From Parachlamydiales bacterium (GTDB lineage Bacteria; Chlamydiota; Chlamydiia; Chlamydiales; Simkaniaceae), in assembly GCA_030641465.1 (NCBI GenBank), contig DAOWHK010000147.1, positions 1 through 6,791 of the forward strand: a stretch of 6,791 bases of DNA, written 5' to 3'. Positions within the stretch are counted from its first letter, which is position 1; each line of letters opens with the position of its first letter. The notes under the pieces were generated by a model. That model saw only the letters and a list, made by a program, of their open reading frames with translations. It had not been told where the DNA came from and searched no databases. The position numbers and the translations under genes are program-made. Below, piece by piece: positions 1 to 6,655 of the stretch.

Positions 1-114
1 AAGCGCAAGGGCTTTCATCCCGCAACTTGCAGCCTGATCTACAAGCGCTGCAATCGATGCTGTAGAATTTAAAATGGAATATTGGGAGTGGGTGTGTAAA
101 GAGATCCAGGACAT
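1..114 (-). CDS. dnaE: DNA polymerase III alpha subunit, N-terminal start only (partial, runs off the left edge)
   Basis: This is the start of the replicative DNA polymerase III catalytic subunit; only 38 codons are in the window. The protein begins MSWISLHTHSQYSILNSTAS, the opening strand and first metal-binding motif of the PHP domain found at the N-terminus of bacterial DnaE. His7 and His9 form the HxH motif, and the fragment ends in KALAL, which in the family normally leads into TDHG. As I recall it, chlamydial DnaE starts almost identically (MTWIPLHCHSQYS). The start is well fixed because an in-frame TGA lies two codons upstream of the ATG at 114. No strong Shine-Dalgarno sequence precedes it, only GAG very close to the ATG. 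The gene sits 49 bases after the stop of the F-box-like/LRR gene on the same strand. Both HxH histidines are kept, unlike E. coli DnaE where the first is lost, so the PHP site may still bind metal; that is inference. Confidence 0.88.
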   Translation of the reverse strand, partial: MSWISLHTHSQYSILNSTASIAALVDQAASCGMKALAL

Positions 115-163
115 AGCTCAAGATGTTACCAAAGACAAATGTGTGTGTCTAGAAGAATATATT

Positions 164-1288
164 TCAATAATCTGACTTTCTCACAGCTCTTTGAAAGGCT
201 AATGCATCATCTAAAAGATGTCGATCTCCCCACTTTTCTAAATCTCCTTCAATAACAACTCCAGAAGTTTTCGCCTCTTGAGCGAGATTCCTACAAATTA
301 CCGGCCGCAAAAAAGGCAGCATCCTCCATCTTCTAATATCACTTTCTGCATCATAGTCGGTAAATGACAACTTTCTTAGTTTAGGGAAATTTACTACATA
401 TCTCGGCACCCCTTTTAGAGGGTTATCTTCAAGATTCAGCATAATCAAATTCGACAAACAATTAAATTGCTCAGGTAAAATTTCTATTGAATTCTTTGAA
501 AGCTCAAGCTCAACTAAATTAGTTAATCTACTTATTCCTTCAGGAATCTCCCTTAATCGACAAGAAGCTAGAAGAAGATAATTTAAAGAGGAGTTCTCAC
601 AAATTCCCTCAGGAAATTTTTCAAAAGGATTTCCAGAAAGGTTTAAGGATATTAATTGCTCAAAACGATTAAACGACGGAGGAAATTCTCTCAAAAAACC
701 AAAACAAAAATTCATAACAACTGCCCGCTTGAACTCCCCAAGCACCTCTGGCAAAAAGCAAATTTTAGACCCTCCATACCCAATATGTTCTACACTTTTA
801 CTCTGCTCACTAAGCTGATTACGCTTCTCAAAACATTTTGTAAAATAAATAAATTTTTGAGCCTCTAAGCTCAACTCTCCCTCTCTAAGAACACCCATAT
901 CCCATAAAATGGCAAACTCATCTTCGTCTGCAATGTCATAAATAAGCTCAAGTTTTTTTGAAATAGAGTGAATTAACGAATCACAATTCTGATTAAAGGG
1001 ATACGGCTGCATTTCCCGCGCTTCGTTACATACTGCATATTGCTTATGTACCTCTTTAAAAATAGCTTGTATTTTCTCATTTGGTGGGAGTTGAGAGTTT
1101 AAAAGAGCTCGCAAGCTACACAAATCAGGGCCATTTTCTCGCACGCACCCTTTAATTCGATATAGCGTAAAATTGTAAAATTCCTCAGAATTCACAATCG
1201 CTTTAAACCTTTGACAAACGGGAGCTAATTGAGAAGGCCTTCCCTCTGCAAAGACATTAATTAGCAAATCATCAGAAAGACGAATCAT
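164..1288 (-). CDS. F-box-like, leucine-rich-repeat protein; candidate host-directed effector
   Basis: A 374-aa protein in two recognisable parts. Residues about 3-45 resemble a eukaryotic F-box: LSDDLLINVF, then LAPVCQRFKAIV, then an aromatic-rich stretch. The usual Pro after the first Leu is absent and the middle is short. Residues about 187-310 hold five leucine-rich repeats of about 23 residues plus a partial sixth, for example LISLNLSGNPFEKFPEGI, LVELELSKNSIEILPEQF and LIMLNLEDNPLKGVP. These are of the type seen in bacterial effectors and plant-type LRRs. Residues 50-185 and the C-terminal 60 residues match nothing I recognise. No signal peptide or membrane segment is visible. F-box proteins link targets to Skp1-cullin ubiquitin ligases, and bacteria do not have that machinery. 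A role in the host, with the LRRs binding a target, is therefore inferred; type III delivery is plausible but not shown. The ATG at 1288 has AAAGG five bases upstream. The gene lies 42 bases after uhpC and may be co-transcribed with it. It interrupts the uhpC-dnaE order of Chlamydia. Confidence 0.8.
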   Translation of the reverse strand: MIRLSDDLLINVFAEGRPSQLAPVCQRFKAIVNSEEFYNFTLYRIKGCVRENGPDLCSLRALLNSQLPPNEKIQAIFKEVHKQYAVCNEAREMQPYPFNQNCDSLIHSISKKLELIYDIADEDEFAILWDMGVLREGELSLEAQKFIYFTKCFEKRNQLSEQSKSVEHIGYGGSKICFLPEVLGEFKRAVVMNFCFGFLREFPPSFNRFEQLISLNLSGNPFEKFPEGICENSSLNYLLLASCRLREIPEGISRLTNLVELELSKNSIEILPEQFNCLSNLIMLNLEDNPLKGVPRYVVNFPKLRKLSFTDYDAESDIRRWRMLPFLRPVICRNLAQEAKTSGVVIEGDLEKWGDRHLLDDALAFQRAVRKSDY

Positions 1289-1293
1289 TACAG

Positions 1294-1298
1294 CCTTT
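1294..1298 (-). promoter_or_regulatory. Ribosome binding site of the F-box-like/LRR gene
   Basis: AAAGG on the minus strand, five bases before the ATG at 1288. It supports this start, which is also where the F-box-like segment begins. The 42-base gap to the uhpC stop shows no hairpin or T-run that would end transcription. Confidence 0.6.
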
Positions 1299-1330
1299 AT
1301 TTTATTGAAACAACTGATTACATCTTACAA

Positions 1331-2680
1331 TTAAACATGTTTGGGATTGACTTTCACTGACCAAAGAGGCAGCAGCAGCGCTGTAGCAATCACTCCGCAA
1401 ACACCCATAATCACAAAAAATCCATACCAACCATAATCTTGTGTAATGCGGCCAATCGGATAACCAGCCGTAGCGGCTCCTAAATAAGCAAACCATCCGA
1501 CAAAACCTGTCGCAGTTCCCGCCGCTTTTTTATGTGAGAGCTCAGCCGCAGCTATGCCAATTAACATCTGCGGACCAAAAATTAAAAAGCCGATTGCAAA
1601 CATCATAACCGATGCTAAAAAAAGCTGATCTGATGGCACCATCCATAGGCCAAAAAGAGCCGCTACTACACCCATACAAAACAAGGCGTTGATTGGACCT
1701 CTTTTTCCCTTAAAAATTTTGTCGGAGAAAAATCCTGCAGCAAGACTTCCTAAAAAACCGCCAATTTCAAACCAAAAAATTGTTGTTCCCGCAGGAAGAA
1801 AGGAAAATCCTTTATTCTCCATTAAAAATAACTGCCCCCAATCATTAATTGCAGTGCGAATCATATAAACAAAAAAGTAAGAAAAAGCAAGAATCCAAAT
1901 GTAGCGGTTTTTCAACACAAAATCTAAGAGAATTTGCTTTGTTGTAAGTTCTTTTTGCTCTTCACGCACGTCAATTTTTTCAATAGAGGCGTCCTCATCA
2001 TGAACAATTTGCTTATACTTTTCAATGGGAGGCAGCCCCATAGATTTTGGGGTATCTCTTAATCGATTGATCAGAAAAAACCCGACAATAATACACATGA
2101 TTCCAGGTAAATACATTGCATAGCGCCATCCAAAGGCGTTCGCTGCAAAGGCCGCAACAAACGGGATAAGGGCGCCACCTACATTGTGGGATGTATTCCA
2201 CATACCCCACCACCGTCCTCTTTCTTTTTGGCAGTACCAATGTGTTAAAAGTTTAGCGCAAGGGGGCCACCCCCAACCCTGAAACCACCCATTCAATCCC
2301 CAAAAAAGTGCAAAAAATAAAATGGTTGAAGAAAGACCAAAGCAGATATTAAATATTCCCGTTAAAATCAATCCCGCACCCATGAAATAGCGCGGATTTG
2401 ACTTATCACCCAAAATTCCGCTTAAAAACTTACTAAATCCATAAGTAAGGGAAAGAACGCTACCAAGAATCCCTAAATCCCCTTTATCAAAGCCCAAACT
2501 TTCAATCATTGCAGGCATTGCAAATGTAAAACTTTTACGAGTGAAGTAATAAAAGGCATAGCCAATATACATTCCGTAGAAAATTCTAAGGCGCCAGTAT
2601 TTGTATTTTTTATCGATGCGAGCTTTTTCTTCATCGCTATTTTGATCTAAAGAAGGCTGCGTCTCATCTATTACACTCAC
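1331..2680 (-). CDS. uhpC: Sugar-phosphate:phosphate antiporter of the OPA/MFS family (UhpC-type)
   Basis: A 449-aa inner-membrane transporter of the organophosphate:phosphate antiporter family within the major facilitator superfamily, with about twelve hydrophobic segments. The family signature RGxxxxxWNxxHNxGG is complete at residues 154-169. Arg48, in YYFTRKSF of the first helix, and Arg275, in MIRTAINDW of helix seven, align with the two arginines that bind phosphate in GlpT and UhpT. A charged cytoplasmic loop at about residues 206-250 separates the two six-helix halves. Length is close to GlpT, UhpT and chlamydial UhpC. In chlamydiae the homologue is reported to exchange glucose-6-phosphate for phosphate, giving the parasite host sugar phosphate; E. 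coli UhpC is instead a sensor. No uhpA or uhpB partner is in the window, so a transporter is more likely. The start is GTG: an in-frame TAA lies upstream with no ATG between, and AAGG stands six bases before the GTG. Substrate choice (hexose phosphate or glycerol-3-phosphate) is inferred from position and homology. Confidence 0.92.
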   Translation of the reverse strand: MSVIDETQPSLDQNSDEEKARIDKKYKYWRLRIFYGMYIGYAFYYFTRKSFTFAMPAMIESLGFDKGDLGILGSVLSLTYGFSKFLSGILGDKSNPRYFMGAGLILTGIFNICFGLSSTILFFALFWGLNGWFQGWGWPPCAKLLTHWYCQKERGRWWGMWNTSHNVGGALIPFVAAFAANAFGWRYAMYLPGIMCIIVGFFLINRLRDTPKSMGLPPIEKYKQIVHDEDASIEKIDVREEQKELTTKQILLDFVLKNRYIWILAFSYFFVYMIRTAINDWGQLFLMENKGFSFLPAGTTIFWFEIGGFLGSLAAGFFSDKIFKGKRGPINALFCMGVVAALFGLWMVPSDQLFLASVMMFAIGFLIFGPQMLIGIAAAELSHKKAAGTATGFVGWFAYLGAATAGYPIGRITQDYGWYGFFVIMGVCGVIATALLLPLWSVKVNPKHV

Positions 2681-2686
2681 AAAAAA

Positions 2687-2690
2687 CCTT
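2687..2690 (-). promoter_or_regulatory. Ribosome binding site deciding the GTG start of uhpC
   Basis: AAGG on the minus strand, separated from the GTG at 2680 by six T residues. No ATG occurs in frame between this codon and the upstream in-frame TAA, so this site together with the GTG defines the start. Confidence 0.6.
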
Positions 2691-2712
2691 GGTATTTGCT
2701 TCGGAAAAACAT

Positions 2713-2736
2713 CAGGAGGTTAATCAGTACCCCCTG
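2713..2736. repeat. Imperfect inverted repeat upstream of uhpC
   Basis: CAGGAGGT and ACCCCCTG form two 8-base arms with one mismatch and an 8-base loop. The element stands out as GC-rich in an AT-rich spacer. On the uhpC strand it lies between the TTGACA hexamer and the start codon, so it could be an operator or a hairpin in the leader. It is too far from the AAGG and GTG to cover the ribosome binding site directly. No T-run follows either arm, so it is not a standard terminator. Confidence 0.4.
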
Positions 2737-2834
2737 CTTCTGTCAATCATATTCTACAAAAGCGATTTCGGTTTATTTTATTGATTATATAAAATAAATT
2801 CAAATTTACTTAAGGACAAAGAAAGAATAAGCCC

Positions 2835-3467
2835 ATGAATGGAATCAGTGACGAATTTCAAAAACCTATTCGACCGATTGACGCAGAAGAGCAAGACCAC
2901 TTACGTGTAACTCCCAGCGAAAAAGATAAAAAAATGAAGGAAAGAGGAACTCGCTTTCAAAATTTCGAACAAAAAGGAGGTAAGTTTTTATTGCTCACAC
3001 CCCTTCTTTTTCTGCTTAAAAAAGTATTAACTCTCACGGGAAATACAAAAGAAGAAAAGTTGCAACTAGCAATACAGATCGACGCACTTGGCGAAAGCAT
3101 CCTTAGAATGAAAGAAACCTTAGACCTCCTAAAAAATGAAGACTTAAGTAACAACGCAAAATATTCTCAAAGGTTTTCCGAACTTTGGCATTTAATGAAT
3201 AAGCAATATGAACACATCCAATTAAGCAAAGAACTTTCCGCAATAAACCTTAATCCTTTGGGGAAATTCCTAGACAGTGTAAACAATTATCCTCCTAATA
3301 CAGAGCATTCTCTTGGATATTATTTATCAGAATATGCAGGAAAAGATTGGCTACCTCTTCCTTTTATAGAAATACTCAAAAAAATCCATACAGATTATAT
3401 TATCAATAAAGCAGATAGTTATTTAGAAAGATGGGATGTCTTTCTAACCGAAAGTTTAAAACTTTAG
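2835..3467 (+). CDS. Hypothetical protein of 210 aa, lineage-specific
   Basis: I do not recognise this protein. Residues 1-48 are polar and rich in Lys and Glu, probably disordered, with KPIRPIDAEEQ near the start. Residues 51-61 (FLLLTPLLFLL) are strongly hydrophobic but too short for a confident membrane helix and are followed at once by two lysines. Residues about 71-103 form a likely amphipathic helix with regularly spaced Leu, Ile and Met, and the C-terminal third looks mostly helical with several aromatic residues (YY, W171, W199). There is no signal peptide, metal-binding cluster or catalytic motif I can name. The ATG at 2835 is the only possible start after an in-frame TAA at 2811, but its ribosome binding site is weak (GAAAG at 2821-2825). 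It lies in the same direction as hisS, 64 bases ahead of it, where Chlamydia has no gene to my knowledge. Its open frame over 210 codons and native-looking composition support a real gene. A secreted or membrane-associated chlamydial protein is one possibility, not shown. Confidence 0.68.
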   Translation: MNGISDEFQKPIRPIDAEEQDHLRVTPSEKDKKMKERGTRFQNFEQKGGKFLLLTPLLFLLKKVLTLTGNTKEEKLQLAIQIDALGESILRMKETLDLLKNEDLSNNAKYSQRFSELWHLMNKQYEHIQLSKELSAINLNPLGKFLDSVNNYPPNTEHSLGYYLSEYAGKDWLPLPFIEILKKIHTDYIINKADSYLERWDVFLTESLKL

Positions 3468-3520
3468 CCATAGAAAAATAACTCCCCTTTAGATTATCAT
3501 ATGTCATAAGCTTTTATTAT

Positions 3521-3526
3521 AAGGAA
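3521..3526 (+). promoter_or_regulatory. Ribosome binding site of hisS
   Basis: AAGGAA five bases before the ATG at 3532. It supports this start, which places the conserved LPKGVFDILP segment of HisRS at residues 5-14 as expected. The 64-base gap before hisS holds no strong promoter or terminator. A weak palindrome around CATATG (3494-3509) has a central mismatch. Confidence 0.65.
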
Positions 3527-3531
3527 TTCAG

Positions 3532-4833
3532 ATGGAATATCAGCTTCCAAAAGGCGTATTTGATATCCTCCCCGCATCCGTTGGGGGTGATGATGCATGG
3601 AGAACCTCTGACCGGTTTCAATATGTAGAAAGTGTTATGAGAAAAACAGCTCATGACTATGGATTTTACGAAATTCGCACCCCAATTTTTGAAAAAACCG
3701 AGTTATTTATTCGAGGGGTCGGCGCATCTTCAGATATCGTTTCAAAAGAGATGTATGTATTTGAAGATAAAGGCAAACGTTCCATGACACTAAGACCTGA
3801 AGGAACAGCTCCTGTCATGCGCTCAATTATCGAAAAAAATCTGGATAAATATGCAGATTTCAAAAAACTTTTTTATATTGGGCCCTACTTCCGTTACGAC
3901 CGCCCTCAAGCAGGAAGATATCGCCAGTTTCACCAATTTGGAGTAGAAGCCATCTGCGATCCAAGTCCTTTTCAAGATCTAGAAGTTATTGATATGATTT
4001 GTGAACTCTATAATAGACTCGGGATAAAGAATATTAACGTGATGTTGAATTCGGTTGGCAATGAAGCCTGTCGCATTCCCTATAAAAAAGCTCTTATCGA
4101 ATTTTTAAAACCTCATTTTCATGACCTATCAAAAGAGAGCCAGATAAGATTAGAGCAAAATCCTTTGCGTATTCTAGATACGAAAAATGAAAAAGAACAA
4201 GAGCTCTTAAAAAGCGCACCTTCCATTCTAAAATACCTTGATGAAGAATGTGAAGAGCATTTCCACGCTCTTTGCACTCTTTTAAAGAAACAAAATATCC
4301 CCTTTATTATTAATCAAAATTTAGTCCGAGGTCTTGACTACTATAATAAGACCGTGTTTGAAATTACGTCTGATGTTCTCGGAGCACAAAACACTATTGG
4401 TGCCGGAGGGAGGTACGACGGCCTTACAGAGCAGTTAGGAGGAACCCATCTGCCAGCATTTGGTTATGGGACCGGAATTGAAAGAATTTTACTCACAATG
4501 GCAGGTCAAGAGTGTTATTTCCCTAAAAAAGCCCATCCATTTGCATTTTTTATTGCATTGGGAGAGGATAGCAAGAAGGTAGCTCTTGATCTCATGTATC
4601 AAGCAAGACATCAAGCTATTCCTTCGGAAATCTCCAATAAAAAAATTCAAAAGGCCCTACAAATAGCAAATTCCATGAAAGCTGAATTTGCAATCATCAT
4701 TGGCGATGAGGAACTTGAAACTAATAACCTACAAATAAAAAATCTAAATACTCGTGAAACCATCTCCTGCAAAAGAGAAGAGTTCATAGAGACGCTAAGT
4801 AAGTATTGGAAGGAATTAAATGCTAACAAATAA
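3532..4833 (+). CDS. hisS: Histidyl-tRNA synthetase
   Basis: This cytoplasmic enzyme charges tRNA-His with histidine using ATP. It is a class II synthetase of 433 aa, close to the usual 420-430. Visible in order are motif 1 (EIRTPIFEKTELF, about 47-59); the histidine-loop segment TLRPEGT (86-92); motif 2 (YIGPYFRYDRPQAGRYRQFH, 115-134) with ATP-binding Arg121; the HisRS-specific LVRGLDYYN (264-272) with catalytic Arg266, matching E. coli Arg259; GAGGRYDGL; motif 3 (FGYGTGIERILL, about 310-321) with Arg318; and a C-terminal anticodon-binding domain from about 335 to the end. All key residues are present, so it should be active. The N-terminal stretch after LPKGVFDILP carries a few extra residues (SVGGDDAWRT) compared with E. 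coli. Its last 14 bases overlap aspS, which points to one transcript and coupled translation. The hisS-aspS pair is common in bacteria and conserved in chlamydiae. Confidence 0.97.
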   Translation: MEYQLPKGVFDILPASVGGDDAWRTSDRFQYVESVMRKTAHDYGFYEIRTPIFEKTELFIRGVGASSDIVSKEMYVFEDKGKRSMTLRPEGTAPVMRSIIEKNLDKYADFKKLFYIGPYFRYDRPQAGRYRQFHQFGVEAICDPSPFQDLEVIDMICELYNRLGIKNINVMLNSVGNEACRIPYKKALIEFLKPHFHDLSKESQIRLEQNPLRILDTKNEKEQELLKSAPSILKYLDEECEEHFHALCTLLKKQNIPFIINQNLVRGLDYYNKTVFEITSDVLGAQNTIGAGGRYDGLTEQLGGTHLPAFGYGTGIERILLTMAGQECYFPKKAHPFAFFIALGEDSKKVALDLMYQARHQAIPSEISNKKIQKALQIANSMKAEFAIIIGDEELETNNLQIKNLNTRETISCKREEFIETLSKYWKELNANK

Positions 4834-6607
4834 ACGCACCCATCATTGCAATGAGCTTAGTCACATTAACGTTGAAGAAAAAGTGCATTTAATTGGCTGG
4901 GTTCATAGAAGACGGGATCATGGAGGGCTGATTTTCATTGATCTTCGCGATAGGAATGGACTGACGCAGCTCCTTTTTGATCCAGAAAAAGCAAAAAACG
5001 CCCATAATTTAGCCGGAAACTTGCGTAGTGAATGGGTTATTCAAGTTGAGGGAAAGGTCGTTCCTCGAGCAGAAGGGATGATAAATCCAAATCTACAAAC
5101 CGGGAAAATTGAAATTGAAGTCTTTGATCTAGAAATTATCTCTCAGGCCAAAACCCCTCCTTTTTCTATCTGTGATCAAGAAATAAATATCAGTGAAGAC
5201 CTCCGCCTTAAATATCGCTATTTAGACATTAGAAGAGGTGAAATTGCTGCAAATTTACGTCTGAGACATCAAGCAATGATGGTCATTCGAAAATATTTAG
5301 ATTCCTTAAGTTTTCACGAGATTAGCACCCCCATATTGGGACGCTCAACACCTGAGGGCGCAAGAGATTACCTCGTTCCCTCCCGCGTATATCCTGGCAA
5401 TTTTTATGCTTTGCCCCAATCACCTCAAATTTTTAAGCAACTGCTAATGATTTCAGGGATGGAACGTTACTTTCAAATTGCGCCGTGCTTTAGAGATGAA
5501 GATTTGCGATCAGATAGGCAGCCTGAATTTACGCAAATTGATATCGAAATGAGTTTTGGTGATACAGAAGACATTATAGATATCACTGAAGCGCTCATGA
5601 TTGCACTCTTTAAAGAGTGCCTAGGAATAAATATTGGCAATCAATTTCCCCGCCTTACTCATGCAAAATGCATGGAATCTTATGGGTCAGACCGCCCAGA
5701 CCTCCGCTTTGCAATGCCTCTTATCCGCATTGATCATATTGCACTTAAATCAGAATTTTCCGTTTTTTTAAACGAGCTGAAAACTGGCGGCTGCGTCAAA
5801 TGTTTATGTGTCAAAGGTGGCGCTGATATTTCTCGCAAAGAAATTGATGCTTATACTGCATTCGTTTCAGAGTTTGGACTAAAAGGTCTCGGTTGGATGA
5901 AAATGCAAGAGGATAAACTCCACTCAAGTATCACAAAATTTTTTAGCGAGGATCTTCTTACTCAGCTTGCATCTCATACAAATGCAGAAAATGGCGACTT
6001 GTTACTATTTGCTGCAAGCAGTGAGTCCCTTGTCAATAAATCGCTCGATCATTTAAGGCGTAGATTAGCAAAAAATCGAAATCTCATAGATCCAAATGTT
6101 TATAAATTCTTGTGGGTCACAGATTTTCCACTATTTGAAATGGATGCAGAAAATGGTCGCATAAAAAGTGTGCATCATCCTTTTACCCACCCTCATCCCG
6201 AAGACATCCATCTCCTGGAAAAAGACCCCCTAAAAGTACGTTCAGACGCATATGACATCGTTCTTAATGGTTATGAGCTAGGGGGTGGCTCAAAGCGGAT
6301 TCATAATCCAGAAATGCAGCAGGAAATTTTTAAAGTATTAAAAATTTCCCCAGAGGATGTAAAAAATAAGTTTGATTTTTTTGTCGAAGCACTCAAATAT
6401 GGTACACCACCACATTTAGGCATCGCTATGGGGCTTGATAGAGTAATCATGTTACTTGCAAAAACGGATAACATAAGAGATGTTATTGCATTTCCTAAAA
6501 CACAAAAAGCAAGTGATTTAATGATGCAATCTCCCTCAAGCGTAAGCGATGAACAATTAAACGAACTAAAATTACAAACTGAATCAAAAGAAATATATTG
6601 GCTATAA
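4820..6607 (+). CDS. aspS: Aspartyl-tRNA synthetase, predicted non-discriminating (Asp/Asn)
   Basis: This cytoplasmic class IIb synthetase charges tRNA-Asp, and probably tRNA-Asn, with aspartate. At 595 aa it is the full-length bacterial type. It has an N-terminal OB-fold anticodon domain (about 15-110, with GWVHRRRDHGG at 26-36), the catalytic core with QSPQ (200-203), motif 2 (CFRDEDLRSDRQPEFTQID, 223-241) with Arg225, an inserted GAD domain (about 290-430), and motif 3 (GIAMGLDRVIMLL, 534-546) with Arg541. His34 and Gly86 occupy the positions where non-discriminating bacterial AspRS (as in Pseudomonas aeruginosa, His31 and Gly81) differ from the strictly tRNA-Asp-specific E. coli enzyme, which has Leu and a different residue. 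Chlamydia trachomatis lacks AsnRS and amidates Asp-tRNA-Asn with GatCAB, so the same route is inferred here. The ATG lies inside the end of hisS, with AGGA (4811-4814) five bases upstream. The next gene, mip-like, starts 48 bases after the stop. Confidence 0.97.
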   Translation: MLTNKRTHHCNELSHINVEEKVHLIGWVHRRRDHGGLIFIDLRDRNGLTQLLFDPEKAKNAHNLAGNLRSEWVIQVEGKVVPRAEGMINPNLQTGKIEIEVFDLEIISQAKTPPFSICDQEINISEDLRLKYRYLDIRRGEIAANLRLRHQAMMVIRKYLDSLSFHEISTPILGRSTPEGARDYLVPSRVYPGNFYALPQSPQIFKQLLMISGMERYFQIAPCFRDEDLRSDRQPEFTQIDIEMSFGDTEDIIDITEALMIALFKECLGINIGNQFPRLTHAKCMESYGSDRPDLRFAMPLIRIDHIALKSEFSVFLNELKTGGCVKCLCVKGGADISRKEIDAYTAFVSEFGLKGLGWMKMQEDKLHSSITKFFSEDLLTQLASHTNAENGDLLLFAASSESLVNKSLDHLRRRLAKNRNLIDPNVYKFLWVTDFPLFEMDAENGRIKSVHHPFTHPHPEDIHLLEKDPLKVRSDAYDIVLNGYELGGGSKRIHNPEMQQEIFKVLKISPEDVKNKFDFFVEALKYGTPPHLGIAMGLDRVIMLLAKTDNIRDVIAFPKTQKASDLMMQSPSSVSDEQLNELKLQTESKEIYWL

Positions 6608-6642
6608 ATAATATGCATTCTACAGTAGATTTTTATGGTCAT

Positions 6643-6647
6643 AGGAG
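6643..6647 (+). promoter_or_regulatory. Ribosome binding site of the mip-like gene
   Basis: AGGAG eight bases before the ATG at 6656, the clearest Shine-Dalgarno in the window. It selects this ATG over the in-frame Met at codon 8. The 48-base gap after aspS has no hairpin with a T-run, so read-through from aspS is likely. Confidence 0.7.
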
Positions 6648-6655
6648 AACTAGTT

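Larger units (their letters stand above)
2681..2834. promoter_or_regulatory. Divergent intergenic region between uhpC and the 210-aa gene
   Basis: This 154-base spacer must carry the promoters for both directions. On the minus strand there is a perfect TTGACA (2746 to 2741). Seventeen bases further on is TTAACC, preceded by TGA as in extended -10 elements; the -10 itself is a poor match. On the plus strand an AT-rich run at 2786-2800 contains TATAAA (2788-2793), but I see no good -35 at the right distance. A GC-rich imperfect inverted repeat (2713-2736) overlaps the proposed uhpC promoter. AAGGA at 2812-2816 is 18 bases before the ATG at 2835, too far for a normal Shine-Dalgarno. The divergence point is clear; the individual promoter elements are tentative. 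Confidence 0.45.

Noticed and set aside
139..149. Short GT repeat between the LRR gene and dnaE
   Set aside because: Only about four to five GT units; too short to call a functional or phase-variable repeat.
656..868. Plus-strand open frame of 70 codons
   Set aside because: It lies wholly inside the LRR gene on the other strand, begins inside the repeat-coding part, and its Lys/Phe/Leu-rich product has no recognisable motif.
2714..2719. Plus-strand AGGAGG as a strong ribosome binding site
   Set aside because: No start codon lies at a suitable distance downstream on the plus strand and no open frame follows; it is better explained as one arm of the inverted repeat.
3494..3520. Palindrome around CATATG and a TATTAT hexamer before hisS as promoter or terminator
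   Set aside because: The palindrome has only four outer pairs with a C-C mismatch and no T-run. The TATTAT would put the transcription start on top of the hisS ribosome binding site, and no matching -35 is present.
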